DNA from: Annona cherimola
Taxonomy: Eukaryota > Streptophyta > Magnoliopsida > Magnoliales > Annonaceae
DNA length: 64,000 bases
Reading direction: 5' to 3'
Assembly (NCBI GenBank): GCA_030490835.1
Contig: CM059971.1
Span: forward strand, 36,876,012-36,940,011
Positions 34,701 to 44,141 of this stretch are shown piece by piece. A program made the translations under genes and the position numbers. The notes beneath the pieces were generated by a model that made no database searches, had not been told where the DNA came from, and saw only the letters and a program-made list of their open reading frames with translations. The first letter of the stretch is position 1. Each line of letters starts with the position of its first letter.

Positions 34701-37700
34701 CATACTTTGATAGTTTTATTTTAAAAAGTAAAAAAAAAATTAAAATGAAAATAAGTTTTTTGGGCCTGAGCTAACAAGATCATGCCTCCACTGTACGGAG
34801 GATTTTTTTTATTGTGGGCCTTTCCAGCTGTATGCTTGGCCAGACAAGTATGTGATCCTACTTTGATTAAGGTTAAGAATATGTTCAATATAATGGAGTC
34901 TTTTCTGCATACACTTTGTGTTTTCTGATGCTACTTTAGAGAATATGAGGACAAGACCTCCCCATTTAATGGCTAAATTTCTGACGGTCTGACTGGAATA
35001 TGATTTGTATAATGCACTATCAGATGACTATTCTTCTGCTATGGGTAGGTATTGCACTGGAAGGGCTTTCTTTTCAGTAAAGGAAGTGGATCGTGGCCTC
35101 GTTGCAGACCTTGGTGCTCTCCAGCGGTTACCTGGGATTATTGGGTTTGGTAACACAATGGAGCTGGCCCTGGTGGGAAGGAACTTCAGTGGACTAGAGG
35201 CAAAGGAGATGAACCTTGTTTCTAGGGTGTTTTCCTCCAAAGAGGAGATGGAGGAGGGCGTGAGGATGGTTGCAGAAGGTATACGTTTCTGTCCAACTTC
35301 TGCTTGTTCCAGAGGCTTATGGCTTATTTGCCTAAAATGAGCTGCCTGCCAAAAGTCTTAGTTTTGTTCAAAGGAGTGCACTTACAAGCTCATTTTGAGT
35401 GGATATGCTGTAAGACACAGGTATCCAGACTCCTGGATATATATCTATGCATCCAAGTTACTTTTATGTAGATCCATGCATCAAAATAACCTTGGGCTTC
35501 AAAATTTTCTGGTTTGGCCAAATAGTTTGGACCATTATTATTTTTAGAAATCTTTAGTCTAGCCAAATTAGGAGACTCTATGACCTTAATAAGTGTTGAT
35601 AGTTCTATAGTAACTTATTGAGTATATTTGAGCAACTAAATAAAACCAAGCAACCATTTTTCCTTGATTTGGCCACTTCAAAGTTCAAACCTTGATTTGA
35701 AAGTTTCGGAATTTCTAGTTGATTTGGATCAAATTAGGACCTAATTGAATGGATTTCTAAACATAGAAATTTTTAGTTTTTTGTTTTTGTTGGTCAAAAT
35801 TGTTTATTTCAGTTTATTGAAATGTTTCAGTTATATACTATTAAAAAACACAACAAATTGTATTTTATGTCTTATAAGCGAGTCAAGAATTTCATTCACA
35901 AATTTAACTTTTCATTGTGTGTTGCATCGAGCATACTTTAATGTATTTAAGCCATTTCAGCTTTATTAAACAATTTCTGCTTGTTTGACTTTAGTTATCA
36001 ATTTTAACTGCAAGAGATAACTCTGGCCAAATCATTTGTGTCATCTGTCATATCTTTGTTGAATTGGGAATTTTCTTCAATGTGCATGGTCATTACATTG
36101 AGGTTAGATGTTATTATTCTAGAATATAGCCTCTGACGACCAAGTTAGGGAACTAGGATATGTGACCGATATGGGCCTATCCCTATTATTTTCTCTTTGC
36201 TACTATGAAAGCATGCAGCAGGAACTGCTCATCATTTTGATGCATCAACTAAGACCTAGTGATACCAATAATAATAATAAGACCGAGTGATGTATCTAGG
36301 TGAGGGAGGCCGTCCAAATATGCACATCTAGCATTAACGCATTATATATTGAGTTGATCACTAGGATTGCTTGGAATTAATCGTAGGGTCTTTGGGCTGA
36401 TAGAATATTATCCTGTATTTAGTGAAGTGTGGGAGTGGGCCTACACAGTTGTTAGTGGGCATTATATATTGAGTTGATCACTAGGATTGCTTGGAATTAA
36501 TCGTAGGGTCTTTGGGCTGATAGAATATTATCCGGTATTTAGTGAAGTGTGGGAGTGGGCCTACACGGTTGTTAGTGGGTCATTAGCTGTAGCACCCTGC
36601 CTAGTCTAACACCCTAATTGGCAATCATCATAAGCCATTTCCCACCTACGTGGGGTCGGTTGCGTGGATTCTGTTATGCCATTCTTAACTGTTTGAGATT
36701 AAATATTCAGTAATTTGTAATATTTTCAAATCTTGTTTAATTACTTCCATCTATGTTTTTTTGGGGTCTTCGTTTCATTCTCCTACCACCTTTTACTTGA
36801 ATAAACTTTGTCCTCCCCCACTGGCAATTGCTACTTTATAAACCTTGCTTGCCGATCAAAAATCTGATGACATCTCCCTAAAATCATCTTAGATGAGGGA
36901 GGATTGGGGAATCGCCTATATTGAGGGAAACCAACGACAATCATAACAATAATAATAACACTATGAGAAGAAGTGGGAATAAAAAAAATATATATAAAAA
37001 ACATGATCATTATCATCACTATCATCATCATCGAATCATGAAGGTATTAGCCTCAAATATGGATGTCGCTAGCATGGTGGACAAATATCGTTAGATAAAT
37101 TGTAGATGTAAAACAAGGCCGCTATCACCTATACAAAATACATACAGTTTCAAATCCTATATATAGAATATATCCTATGCAGACGAAATTTTGGTGCAAT
37201 CCGTTACAAAATGAGCTCCACATGTATTAAAAGCATAATGATATTTTATACAATCATTTATCCATGTAAAAAGCATGTTTTTGATGGCTTAGATGTTGAC
37301 ATTGCAAGTTTAAGATTGATATTTATATCAAACTATTTCAATATGTTAATTTTGTACCATTTTGAGACGTGACCCATACACATGTTTGGTTTGGATGAAA
37401 ATTGTTGTGATATTAAAATAAATAATTCTAAATATATTGGGTAGAGTGGATGTTAACTTTATGATTATGTGGGGTCCGTCTATAGCGGGTTGCACCATAA
37501 TTATAGTGCAGTCTATTTGCACTTGATAAATTTCTGTATATATATGGAAAATATTCAAGTGCAGATGAATCGCACCGTAATTACGGTGCAGACCACCCCA
37601 AAATGGGCTCCACATGTATTAAAATTAACATCTACTCTACCCATTGTATTTAAAATTATTTATTTTGATAGCATACTAATTTTCATTCAAATCTAGCATG

Positions 37701-40700
37701 TGGATATGCCCTATTTAAAATGGTACAAAATCGACGTAATAAAATAGTTTAACTTAAACATCAATTTCAAGGTAGTATTTTCAAGAGACGATATGTTGTA
37801 AGTTTGGTAGCTTACGATATTTCAATCACTGCCAAATTTATGAAATTGATTGGAGTTATTCAATGCACATTGTGTGGAGAGAAGCTTTCAAGAAAGGCAG
37901 TTGGAGTTGTTTGCATGGACAAAATAATGTGTAGGATTAATGGGAGGGAGAAGTTACTTTGCGGCTGATGACATGCACATATCAATCTTCTCCGGCATCT
38001 TTACAAGCTTTGGTGGGTTTCATCTTTGAAAATTCGATTAGCCACACTCGTTTGATACCATTTCCAGCTCCTGGTGAGAACTTGAACCCATTGTTTTCAT
38101 TAGTGAGTAAAGCTGCTATCTCTGTCATTTTCTTCATTACCTCTTAATACCGACGAAGAATCCATCCATGGCAGCCAACAACCATCATTTAAATTGCAGC
38201 CATGGATCATCAAGGGAAGAACTCATCCAAACATCCATGGATGCCTTCAGTTGTTGATGAAGATGATGACAGAGATGGTGGATTTACTCACTGGCAAAAA
38301 ACAGAGGCGTCGTGTTCTCACCAAGCTGATGAAGACGGCGAATGAAATCCTTTATTAATGGGCCAAACTGAGACAGATATGTGATGGAGGTTGGCAAGAA
38401 CAGATTCCTATGTCATTTCAATGTAACAGGAAAGATTACGAACATTTGACAACTTGGGTTCAGGCTCAGTGAGTTTTCACTCATGCTGGTGAAGATGCCA
38501 GAGAAGATAGGTCGGTGGCATGCCCATCAGCTGCAACATTGACTTCTCTCTCTTTAATGTTGCCTATTATTCTGCCTGCCATGTTAGCAGCTCTAGCTAC
38601 TTTTTGGCAAACTTCTCTCCTCACTTAATGCGCATTTAATGGCTTTTATCAATTTTGGAAATTTGACGGCAGTGATTGAAATATCATAAATTTGATCACT
38701 TACAACATATCATATATAATCAGACTCCTATTTATATGTGTGGGCTTTGCTTCTATGAAACTCCTTTTTTGTATAATCCTTTTTATTTTTAATATTTTGA
38801 TGTTGGATGGAAGATCCACTCAGTTTCTTGTATTTAAAACAAAATTTATATTATCCTGGAAACCTTTTTATTTGTCTAATATCAATGTGGGTGAATCCCA
38901 TTTAAAAATGTGTAGAATCAACATAATAAAATAGTTTAATGCTAAATATCAATTTTAAAGTTGCATTTTTAACATTTAAACCATCTAAATACCATTACTA
39001 TCTGGATAAATGATTCTAAAAAGTATTATTACGTCGATTTAAGTGTTTTTCATAGTTTACATATGAATATATTTTTTCAACAAATATGCCCACAAACATA
39101 CTCGATTTGGATGAAACTTAGTCTTCTAGTTAAATAAATAATGTTAAATACAATGAATGGATTGAATTTACATTTAACGTCACGATATTAAAAATTGAGG
39201 GGGTTGCATAGAACCACTTTTATGTTAACTTGTTTGATGATTGATGCAAAATTCAATTCATTCACTATATTTAATATCACTTGTTTAGCTAGGAGACTAG
39301 GTTTTATCCAAATCAAGAACGTGTATGGGCCACATTTGCTTAAAAATAGATTTATTTGTGGTAAATTAGGGAAAATGATTAGATCCATTCTTATACATAT
39401 TAGAATGTAATAATATTTACTAGAATCATTTATCCACTAGTAGTGATATTTTAGATAGTTTAGACATTTAAAAAATTGATATTTAATATTAATCATTTTA
39501 TTACATTGATTTTACACATTTATAGATGTGTCCGTATACAGTGATACTGAACAAAGGGAAAAGTTTTTATGATAATATAAATGATGTAAAATATAATAGA
39601 TTGAGTGGAATTTTCATTAACTATTATGATATTAAAAGTGGAGGAGTTTACATAGAAGAGATGTTTTATAGAAGTGTAGCCCTCTATATCACTTCTTTGT
39701 CCATGAGTGCATGAATATGTATATATCAAAATCAAAATATCGTAGGATATAATTATAATTTAATCTAACATCACCCTAGGATTGGGCTTTCCTAGACCTA
39801 GCATGAGCCTAGATCTCCTATTAATCTCCATCATCTAACCTGTCATCTAAAAGAAATAACAACATAATTATGTAAGTCCAGGAGAACTTAATAAGTAGGA
39901 TAAATCAACAACAATAATAATTAGATGTAGGAAAATGCTCTTCATTATCACAATAAACAAGTCCATTACTTGAGCCACGTGGCTAGGCTTATTACTGGCC
40001 TCATCTAAGCACTCATGCTCATCATATGCATCCAGTCAAATTCATAAATTTGATATTGTTCTTAAGGGGTCCAACTCAATGACCATATGCCCAAAAGTGC
40101 TTTGATCCTTAGTTCCTAAGGGGTCTGGCTCAATGTCTATATATCAAGAACAATTCTAATACTTGATTCTTAAGGGGTTTGGTTCAACGACCATATGCCC
40201 AAGAGCTATCCATAAATCATGTCTACAAGAGTCTCATGCTTGGCCTAAGAGATCCGACTCTGCAACCATGCACTCTGCCATTCTTGTTTTCATGATATTT
40301 ATATTTTTAATGAAATATCTGATTTTAAAAGAGCAAAAGATAAATACTTTTTGAGTTCTTTTATATTGCTTGTTCCATATTATATATCAGAATCATTTAA
40401 AAGTAGGGGTGAAAATCGGGATGGGTTGACCCATCATGATCCATCTTGATTTTATATAAGGTCCCGGGACATGGGTTTAGGGGATCGCGATCCTGTGCAC
40501 CCAGGTGCACTTAGCTTTAGTGCACCCGGGTGCTTTGACCCATTTTTAAAATATTTTTTATACAAGTGTTAATCTAAATGTATTTAACATGTGTATCAAT
40601 TTTTACCATTTTTGGAGTATTTTAGATATTTATTTTAGATTTTTGAAAATTAGTGGCATTTTAGGTAATTTTAAATTACTAAAATGCCACTAATTTTCAA

Positions 40701-42475
40701 AAATAAAAAATAAATATCTAAAACACTCTAAAAATGGTAAAAAGTGATGCACATGTTAAATACACTTAGATTAACAGTTGTATAAAAAAGTTTTAAAAAA
40801 ATAAAAAAAAGGGTTAAAATGGGTTTAATGCACCCGGGTGCACTGAAGCTAAGTGCACTCGGGTGCACAGGATCGCAATCTGGGTTTAGGTCCTGTAGGG
40901 TGTGGTGAGACAGGGCGGGTCTCTATTTTTAGAATCATCCTCAAATTTTAGGTTGGGCGGAGTAGGGGTGTCCTAACCCTCCTTGCATTTGTGCTCGGCT
41001 ATGCACACTCCCATATGTGCTCGACTATACGCACCTCCATCCATCTCTAGAAAACTTTTGCCCTCAACCTTTCATCATCATGCAACATTGCAATCTTCAG
41101 CCATCTTGTTCGCTGTCTCCACCAGCATAGCCACTGTCTTTATCTTTTCGGACAACAAAGGTTTTGTCTCCCCTATGCCACCTTCTCCTCCAACAACAAG
41201 AGGGCCGCATGGTGCACACCACTAGCCACAACATATCTCCACAAGATCGTTTGCCATCCTTGTTTTTGACAATTTGCAAATGCTTTGGTGAACATGCCAT
41301 CAGCCATGGCACCTTTTTCGATTTCCCCTTTCACTTTCAATTTCCCCTTTTTAAATCAAAGGCTGGCATTAGTCACTTGATCTCATTGTTATGAGGAGAT
41401 CAAGCTGGATTTCATTGCCAGTTTGATGCAATTGCCGATCAAATGTAGATTGGAGAAGGCTTGTTGTGGTTGTTGCTGCTTGCTCGAAGGATGGCAATGG
41501 TGGCCACTAGTATTTTTAGGGAAGGAGGTTGGTAGAGTACCAAAACTATGCTCCGGTGATGCACATTAAACAGTGCATGTGCAAAAATCTTAGCTATTAA
41601 AATATTATTGAATTTGTTCCAATAAATTCCCAAAATAATTTAAATAATGATTTTTGTAAAAATCTATTTTTATCAAAGAATCACACATAAAATCCTTTAT
41701 TAAGTATTTAACCTTTAAATTTATCATTTATGTGTTTTTATATTGATAAGCATGTAAATTCTTAAAACAATCATACCTTAACCTGCATTTTTGTCCCAAT
41801 GCTTTGTTCTGATACCAACCCAAAATCAACCTGAATTTTATTCTGAAACCTATCGAAGAAGGTTGAGGGTTTGGCAAACATTTTCCTGACCCGGTATAAA
41901 AAAGTAGGATTAGGGTTGGGCATACCTTAACTTGCTTCTATTTTCACCCCTATTTAAAAGTATAAATTGTTACACCATCATCCATATGGGCAAAATGTTA
42001 GGTAACTACAAATTCTTTCATTTCCCAAAATTTAAAATTTTGAGTTTTTTTTAATAGATTTTTTTTTTCCTTGAAAAAAATTCTTGTCCAATATGGCTCA
42101 ATACAGTCCCATATTAATATGATATGGCCAGTATCGTCTTTAGAAAGGGCCAATCATGCCTTGAGTTCATTTTTGCAGGCCATGCATAAAGAAGGCTAGA
42201 TCTGTCCCATAGTAGCAGCAGCTTATCTAACGAATATTTTTCTTATAAAGATTACTAAAAATTTCATGCTTGGCTTGATCACAGCAATTGCAGAAAAATC
42301 TCCCATTGCTGTTACTGGAACTAAGCAGGTGTTGATGAGAACTAGGGATCTAACTGTTGATCAGGGCCTGGATTATGTGGCAGCATGGAACTCAGCCATG
42401 CTTTTTACAAATGATTTGAAGGAAGCCATCGAAGCCTATGCGCAGAAGAGAAAGCCTGTCTTTGCAAAGCTTTGA
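22356..42475 (+). CDS. DCI1: Delta3,5-delta2,4-dienoyl-CoA isomerase, peroxisomal (three exons)
   Basis: Exons 22356-22777, 35049-35278 and 42285-42475 total 843 nt, giving 280 residues plus TGA, close to the length of plant DCI1. Both introns are GT-AG, and the joins fall within codons 141 and 218 without breaking frame. The protein is a crotonase-superfamily enzyme. Family members move double bonds in dienoyl-CoA during peroxisomal beta-oxidation of unsaturated fatty acids with odd-position double bonds. Visible features are the oxyanion-hole segments HFCSGIDI (residues 69-76) and GACIGGG (125-131), the KEVDRGLVADLG block (152-163 region) with Glu153 and Asp161, and a C-terminal AKL, a peroxisomal type-1 signal. 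The residue equivalent to rat ECH1 Asp176 is Asn133. The Met at 22356 matches the family's start; an in-frame ATG lies 120 bp upstream. The symbol rests on recognition by eye, not a search. Confidence 0.9.
25174..25195 (+). repeat. Homopolymer run of 22 G
   Basis: An uninterrupted G tract in intron 1. It could form G-quadruplex DNA or RNA and is also a likely place for length errors in sequencing. Confidence 0.9.
25678..25700. repeat. (AAT)n microsatellite
   Basis: Seven or so AAT/ATA units in tandem in intron 1. A short (AT)n run follows near 25938. Confidence 0.85.
26074..26358. mobile_element. Tourist-like MITE in intron 1
   Basis: Ends are TGGTGTGTGTGG and CCAAACACACCA, with the family's interior ('TCTAAACAACTACCTATACAGC' type, near 26207). 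A clear TTA lies on the left only. Confidence 0.75.
26440..27290 (+). pseudogene. hAT transposase relic with BED zinc finger
   Basis: Frame 26480-26623 reads as a BED-type zinc finger: a Cys pair region 'KFCRRGLSCGIIRLKQHL' followed by 'THKKGNVSPC', the arrangement at the N terminus of plant hAT transposases. About 500 bp further on, near 27130-27260, a stretch reads 'GVRVPSYYEINGS' and then 'GWAARGCTII' across frameshifts. This resembles the hAT segment leading into the catalytic core. Stops and frameshifts interrupt the whole length, and catalytic parts downstream are missing. It is not expressed as a protein and appears to be an old insertion in DCI1 intron 1. Confidence 0.72.
29274..29488. 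mobile_element. Diverged Tourist-like MITE, interrupted by a MULE
   Basis: Begins GGGTTTGTTTAGG after TTTA and shares the 'AAAATTAAAATAGATATGTTAG' region of the MITE family (near 29380). The sequence stops where the MULE begins at 29489. A short similar stretch resumes after the MULE, near 30907-30970. The assignment is tentative. Confidence 0.45.
29489..30897. mobile_element. Non-autonomous Mutator-like element (MULE)
   Basis: A 1409-bp element with long terminal inverted repeats of about 130-150 bp. The left arm 29489-29640 pairs with the right arm ~30765-30897; shared blocks include CCAAACAT, TTTGCAACAAATTCC and CTAAAATGCC. The flanks carry a 9-bp near-duplication, TAAATTATA (29480-29488) and TAAATCATA (30898-30906), with 8 of 9 bases matching. 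Nine-bp duplications with long inverted repeats are the Mutator hallmark. No transposase domain is visible. The interior, about 29640-30760, may hold captured host sequence but is not recognised. Confidence 0.82.
31316..31930 (+). mobile_element. Solo LTR of the chromodomain gypsy family
   Basis: A 615-bp LTR from TGTCAC to GTGACA, homologous throughout to the LTRs at 50080 and 55338 but in the opposite orientation and clearly more diverged. It is flanked by the 4-bp repeat TTAG (31312-31315 and 31931-31934). A CCTATAAAAGGGG promoter-like box lies near 31610. Having no internal region, it is a solo LTR, so the family has been active here more than once. Confidence 0.9.
32027..32314. mobile_element. 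Tourist-like MITE in intron 1, diverged
   Basis: Starts GGTGTGTCTGG and ends TTGACAAACAAACC, with the family's interior ('GATATGATAGAGGTAA' near 32106). Ends are decayed, so edges are approximate. Confidence 0.6.
32350..32770. mobile_element. Small inverted-repeat element (~0.4 kb)
   Basis: Left arm 32355-32460 and right arm 32690-32768 pair over 'TTTCAGAAAT-CCAAAT-TA-CCACTAT-TTTGCATCTAAT-CCAAAAA'. Further copies of the same motif continue at 32770-32820 in the right flank, so the original element may have been larger. No target duplication was found. Confidence 0.5.
33592..33872. mobile_element. Tourist-like MITE in intron 1
   Basis: 281 bp, ends GGGGGTGTTTGG and CCAAACACACCC, with a well-preserved interior nearly matching the 6182 copy. 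Confidence 0.82.
33967..34256. mobile_element. Tourist-like MITE in intron 1, with TTA duplication
   Basis: Ends GGGTGTTTGAC and CCCAAACACACCC. The TTA flank is exact (33964-33966 and 34257-34259). Confidence 0.82.
35049..35278 (+). CDS. DCI1: DCI1 exon 2 (codon 141 to first base of codon 218)
   Basis: Acceptor ...GGGTAG|G restores the Arg141 codon split at exon 1; donor GAAG|GTATAC. It encodes the catalytic half of the fold: FFSVKEVDRGLVADLGALQR, with Glu153 and Asp161 at the positions of rat ECH1 Glu196 and Asp204, then 'MELALVGRNFSGLEAKEMNLV' typical of the family. The frame also reads through both splice sites, which makes a longer uninterrupted frame in the genomic DNA, but only the spliced part matches the family. 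Confidence 0.9.
36339..36578. repeat. Exact-period 120-bp tandem duplication
   Basis: 36339-36458 is repeated at 36459-36578 with only two base differences (36413 T versus 36533 G; 36447 A versus 36567 G). The unit begins GCATTATATATTGAG and ends GTTGTTAGTGG. The high identity points to a recent duplication. Confidence 0.95.
37300..37790. mobile_element. Large palindromic (fold-back) element
   Basis: Left arm ~37300-37525 and right arm ~37555-37790 pair through many blocks, among them ATAAATAATT, GGGTAGAGT-GATGTTAA and TTTTGTACCATTTT. Each arm carries its own small palindrome near the centre: GCACCATAATTATAGTGC (37492-37509) and GCACCGTAATTACGGTGC (37572-37589). It is non-coding; short frames inside are by-products of the arms. 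Confidence 0.75.
38885..39535. mobile_element. Large palindromic (fold-back) element, ~310-bp arms
   Basis: Left arm ~38885-39195 and right arm ~39215-39535 pair over most of their length. Shared blocks include ATAATAAAAT, CTAAATATCAATTTT, ATAAATGATTCTA, GATTTGGAT-AAAC and AATACAATGAAT/ATTCATT-TATATT. It is related to the arms at 33880-34650. No coding sequence. Confidence 0.75.
40404..41952. mobile_element. Non-autonomous hAT element with perfect 8-bp TSD
   Basis: Inverted ends TAGGGGTGAAAAT and ATTTTCACCCCTA enclose 1549 bp. The flanks are the exact 8-bp repeat TTTAAAAG (40396-40403 and 41953-41960), the size made by hAT transposases. No transposase is encoded. The interior from about 40980 to 41540 is clearly less AT-rich than its surroundings and could be captured host sequence, but I did not recognise it. 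A fold-back element (40482-40880) is inserted inside. Confidence 0.88.
40482..40880. mobile_element. 399-bp near-perfect palindromic (fold-back) element
   Basis: The two halves are inverted copies along almost the full length: ends GCGATCCTGTGCACC / GGTGCACAGGATCGC, then CACCCGGGTGC, TTAATCTAA-TGTATTTAACATGTG, a CCATTTTT block and a centre GTAATTTTAAATTAC near 40672. A 10-bp direct repeat TGGGTTTAGG flanks it (40472-40481 and 40881-40890), in the size range of Mutator-type duplications. A related copy is at 45129. Confidence 0.85.
42285..42475 (+). CDS. DCI1: DCI1 exon 3 (rest of codon 218 to stop)
   Basis: Acceptor ATCACAG|CA completes codon 218. It encodes the C-terminal crotonase helices ('KSPIAVTGTK', 'GLDYVAAWNSAML') and ends ...PVFAKL, then TGA at 42473-42475. 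The last three residues AKL form a peroxisomal targeting signal type 1. An ordinary 3' flank follows; no canonical AATAAA was spotted in the next ~200 bp. Confidence 0.92.
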
Positions 42476-43089
42476 GGGAGAGAAATACTGAATGGTGTTG
42501 GTCTTAAGAGAACTAAGATTATGATCAGCAAACAAGATCCAAAACAGGTCAGCCCGTAAGAAAACACTTTAATGTAATTGTATAGTCACGCGTGTTCATT
42601 TCACTCAGAATTTTTCAGTCCTATACAGGCTGCATGCAGAACATCCCACCTTCATGGTTGGTGGGAATCATATATCACATGCATAGTTGAATATTGATTT
42701 ATCTTAGTTTTGTATAATCTTTTGAAGTATGAACAGTGCAATAAGGGGAAGCGTAGCAGTACAATAATGGTCTTTGGGAATCTTATACATAGTTGAATAT
42801 CGAATATCATAGTTTTCAATCTCTTTAGCAATGTGTGGATGCTGTTTTTATTGCGTTCTCATAACAAGTGCCTCTGCTGACTTGCTAAATGGATGCTGAC
42901 CTAGACTAAAGGAAATGTTCGAGGGATTTGTCAGGCCTTGAATGGATAACTTAAGATTTTTGTATTAATAGTTGCAAAAACCTGACAACTAATGCCAAAG
43001 GACTCTTGAAAGGGGTCGACCCAGAGGCCGGGTTTGGGATTAAAATTACAGATGGGCAGAGGAGGCAGTCTTCAATTATTAGTAGGTGA
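42476..43089. other. 3' flank of DCI1, no further gene seen
   Basis: Probably includes the 3' untranslated region. No RNA gene or repeat was identified. Confidence 0.45.
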
Positions 43090-43600
43090 ACGAATTCATT
43101 GTCGTTAAAACCGGACTACACTGCCCACTTGAACTGGTCCAAAGGAGCTTATCGTGGTGCAATACATTAGTGCATTGAAACTTGAGTGCACTTGGATGGA
43201 AATTTCATTTTTTTTTGAGAATGTTTGTGAAATCTTTTTAAATAAAATTGTTATTCTAGTTGTATTTTTAATCTCTAAGTCTAGTTTTATCATTTTTAGA
43301 GATGTATATTAATTTAGGTGTATTTAATCTAGGTGAATGAAATCATTGTTATTAATAAAACTGGACTGAACTGGCGACTTGAACTGGTCCAAAGAAGCTT
43401 ATCGAGTTTATTCAATATACTCGGTGCACTGAAACTTAAGTACACTTGGATGGGAAATTCATTTTTTTAATAAAATTGTTAGTGTAGTTGTATTTTTGAT
43501 ATATAAGCCGAGTTTTATCATTTTCAGATACATATTTTAATTTAGGTGCACGAAATCATTGTTATTAATAAAACCGGACTAAACTGCCTACTTGAACCTG
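43090..43600. repeat. Tandem repeat, ~220-245 bp unit, about 2.2 copies
   Basis: The block 'CACTTGAACTGGTCCAAAG-AGCTTATCG' occurs near 43126 and 43376. The block 'CATTGTTATTAATAAAAC-GGACT' occurs near 43342 and 43557, with a changed copy near 43099. The unit interior also contains 'TTTAGGTG-ATTTAATCT'-type sequence seen in the palindromic elements. Confidence 0.7.
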
Positions 43601-43852
43601 CCCTACCATTATCCAGCTAAAGAGTCTCAACGGTACGTTTGGCGTTGCGTTTCCAGTTTCCACACAGCTTATCCTCGCAAGCTTCGAATAACGAGAATTG
43701 TTATCTACCATTTTCTTTCATGTTTCCCTGGGAGCGGAACTAGGGCCAGATATTGCCTGCGATTCACCTCGATCGTGGAGGTGTATTAGGTTGTCTGGAT
43801 GCGCATCAGAGGTCTACGTGAATTTTTAAATAAATAATTAATATTATATTAT
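43601..43852. other. Short, less AT-rich unique stretch
   Basis: More balanced in base composition than its neighbours, with a 65-codon frame of no recognised similarity. It might be a fragment of host sequence. Confidence 0.3.
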
Positions 43853-44141
43853 GGGTGTGTTTGGTTGGGTTAAAAAAATGTCCATCAAAACTTTTTAATA
43901 AAAAATTTTCACTCTCGGTAATTATTCTATTTGTAATTAATTTTTCATATTTTTCTATACAAAATATCATATTTTTAAATCATTTATGCACATCAACTAA
44001 TACAATTAACTTATTTATTTTAATTTTATTCTTTTGATACTTCATCATTATCTTATCATATCACATTATTTTCTATCAATTTAACAACTTTTATTTTAAA
44101 AACTTTTCATTAAAAAAGTTTACCCCCAACCAAACACACCC
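43853..44141. mobile_element. Tourist-like MITE downstream of DCI1
   Basis: 289 bp, ends GGGTGTGTTTGGTTGGG and CCCAACCAAACACACCC, a 17-bp perfect inverted repeat once the extra C run is allowed. It is flanked by TAT on both sides. Confidence 0.82.

Larger units (their letters stand above)
33336..34790. mobile_element. Long-inverted-repeat element hosting two MITEs
   Basis: Ends: left GGAGTAATGATCTTGTTAGC; right, on the - strand, TGGAGGCATGATCTTGTTAGC. Inner blocks such as 'AAGTTTTA-CATTTT' also match in inverted orientation. Two MITEs (33592-33872 and 33967-34256) sit inside. The arms relate to the palindromic elements at 37300 and 38885. Confidence 0.55.
22778..35048 (+). other. DCI1 intron 1 (12.3 kb), transposon-filled
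   Basis: Donor GTAACC and acceptor ...GGGTAG. It contains a hAT transposase relic (26440-27290), MITEs (26074, 32027, 33592, 33967), a MULE (29489-30897), two long-inverted-repeat elements (31293-32968 and 33336-34790) and a solo LTR (31316-31930). Segments 22800-25160 and 27300-29270 contain no gene or element I could delimit. The last inserted element ends about 258 bp before exon 2. Confidence 0.85.
35279..42284 (+). other. DCI1 intron 2 (7.0 kb), rich in palindromic elements
   Basis: Donor GTATAC, acceptor ...ATCACAG. It holds a 120-bp tandem duplication (36339-36578), two large palindromes (37300-37790 and 38885-39535) and a hAT-type element (40404-41952) with a fold-back element inside it. 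Segments 35290-36330, 36580-37290, 37800-38880 and 39540-40400 contain nothing I could assign. Confidence 0.85.

Noticed and set aside
35005..35340. The full 111-codon genomic frame around exon 2 as a separate small gene
   Set aside because: Only 35049-35278 matches the isomerase, and the ends coincide with consensus splice sites that restore frame with exons 1 and 3.
36600..36680. A 'CCTACGTGGGGTCGG' motif as part of a non-LTR retrotransposon or SINE
   Set aside because: Similar motifs are frequent in plant repeats, but I found no boundaries, A-tail or promoter boxes to support an element here.
37346..37696. Two frames with similar peptides on opposite strands
   Set aside because: They reflect the arms of the palindromic element, not genes.
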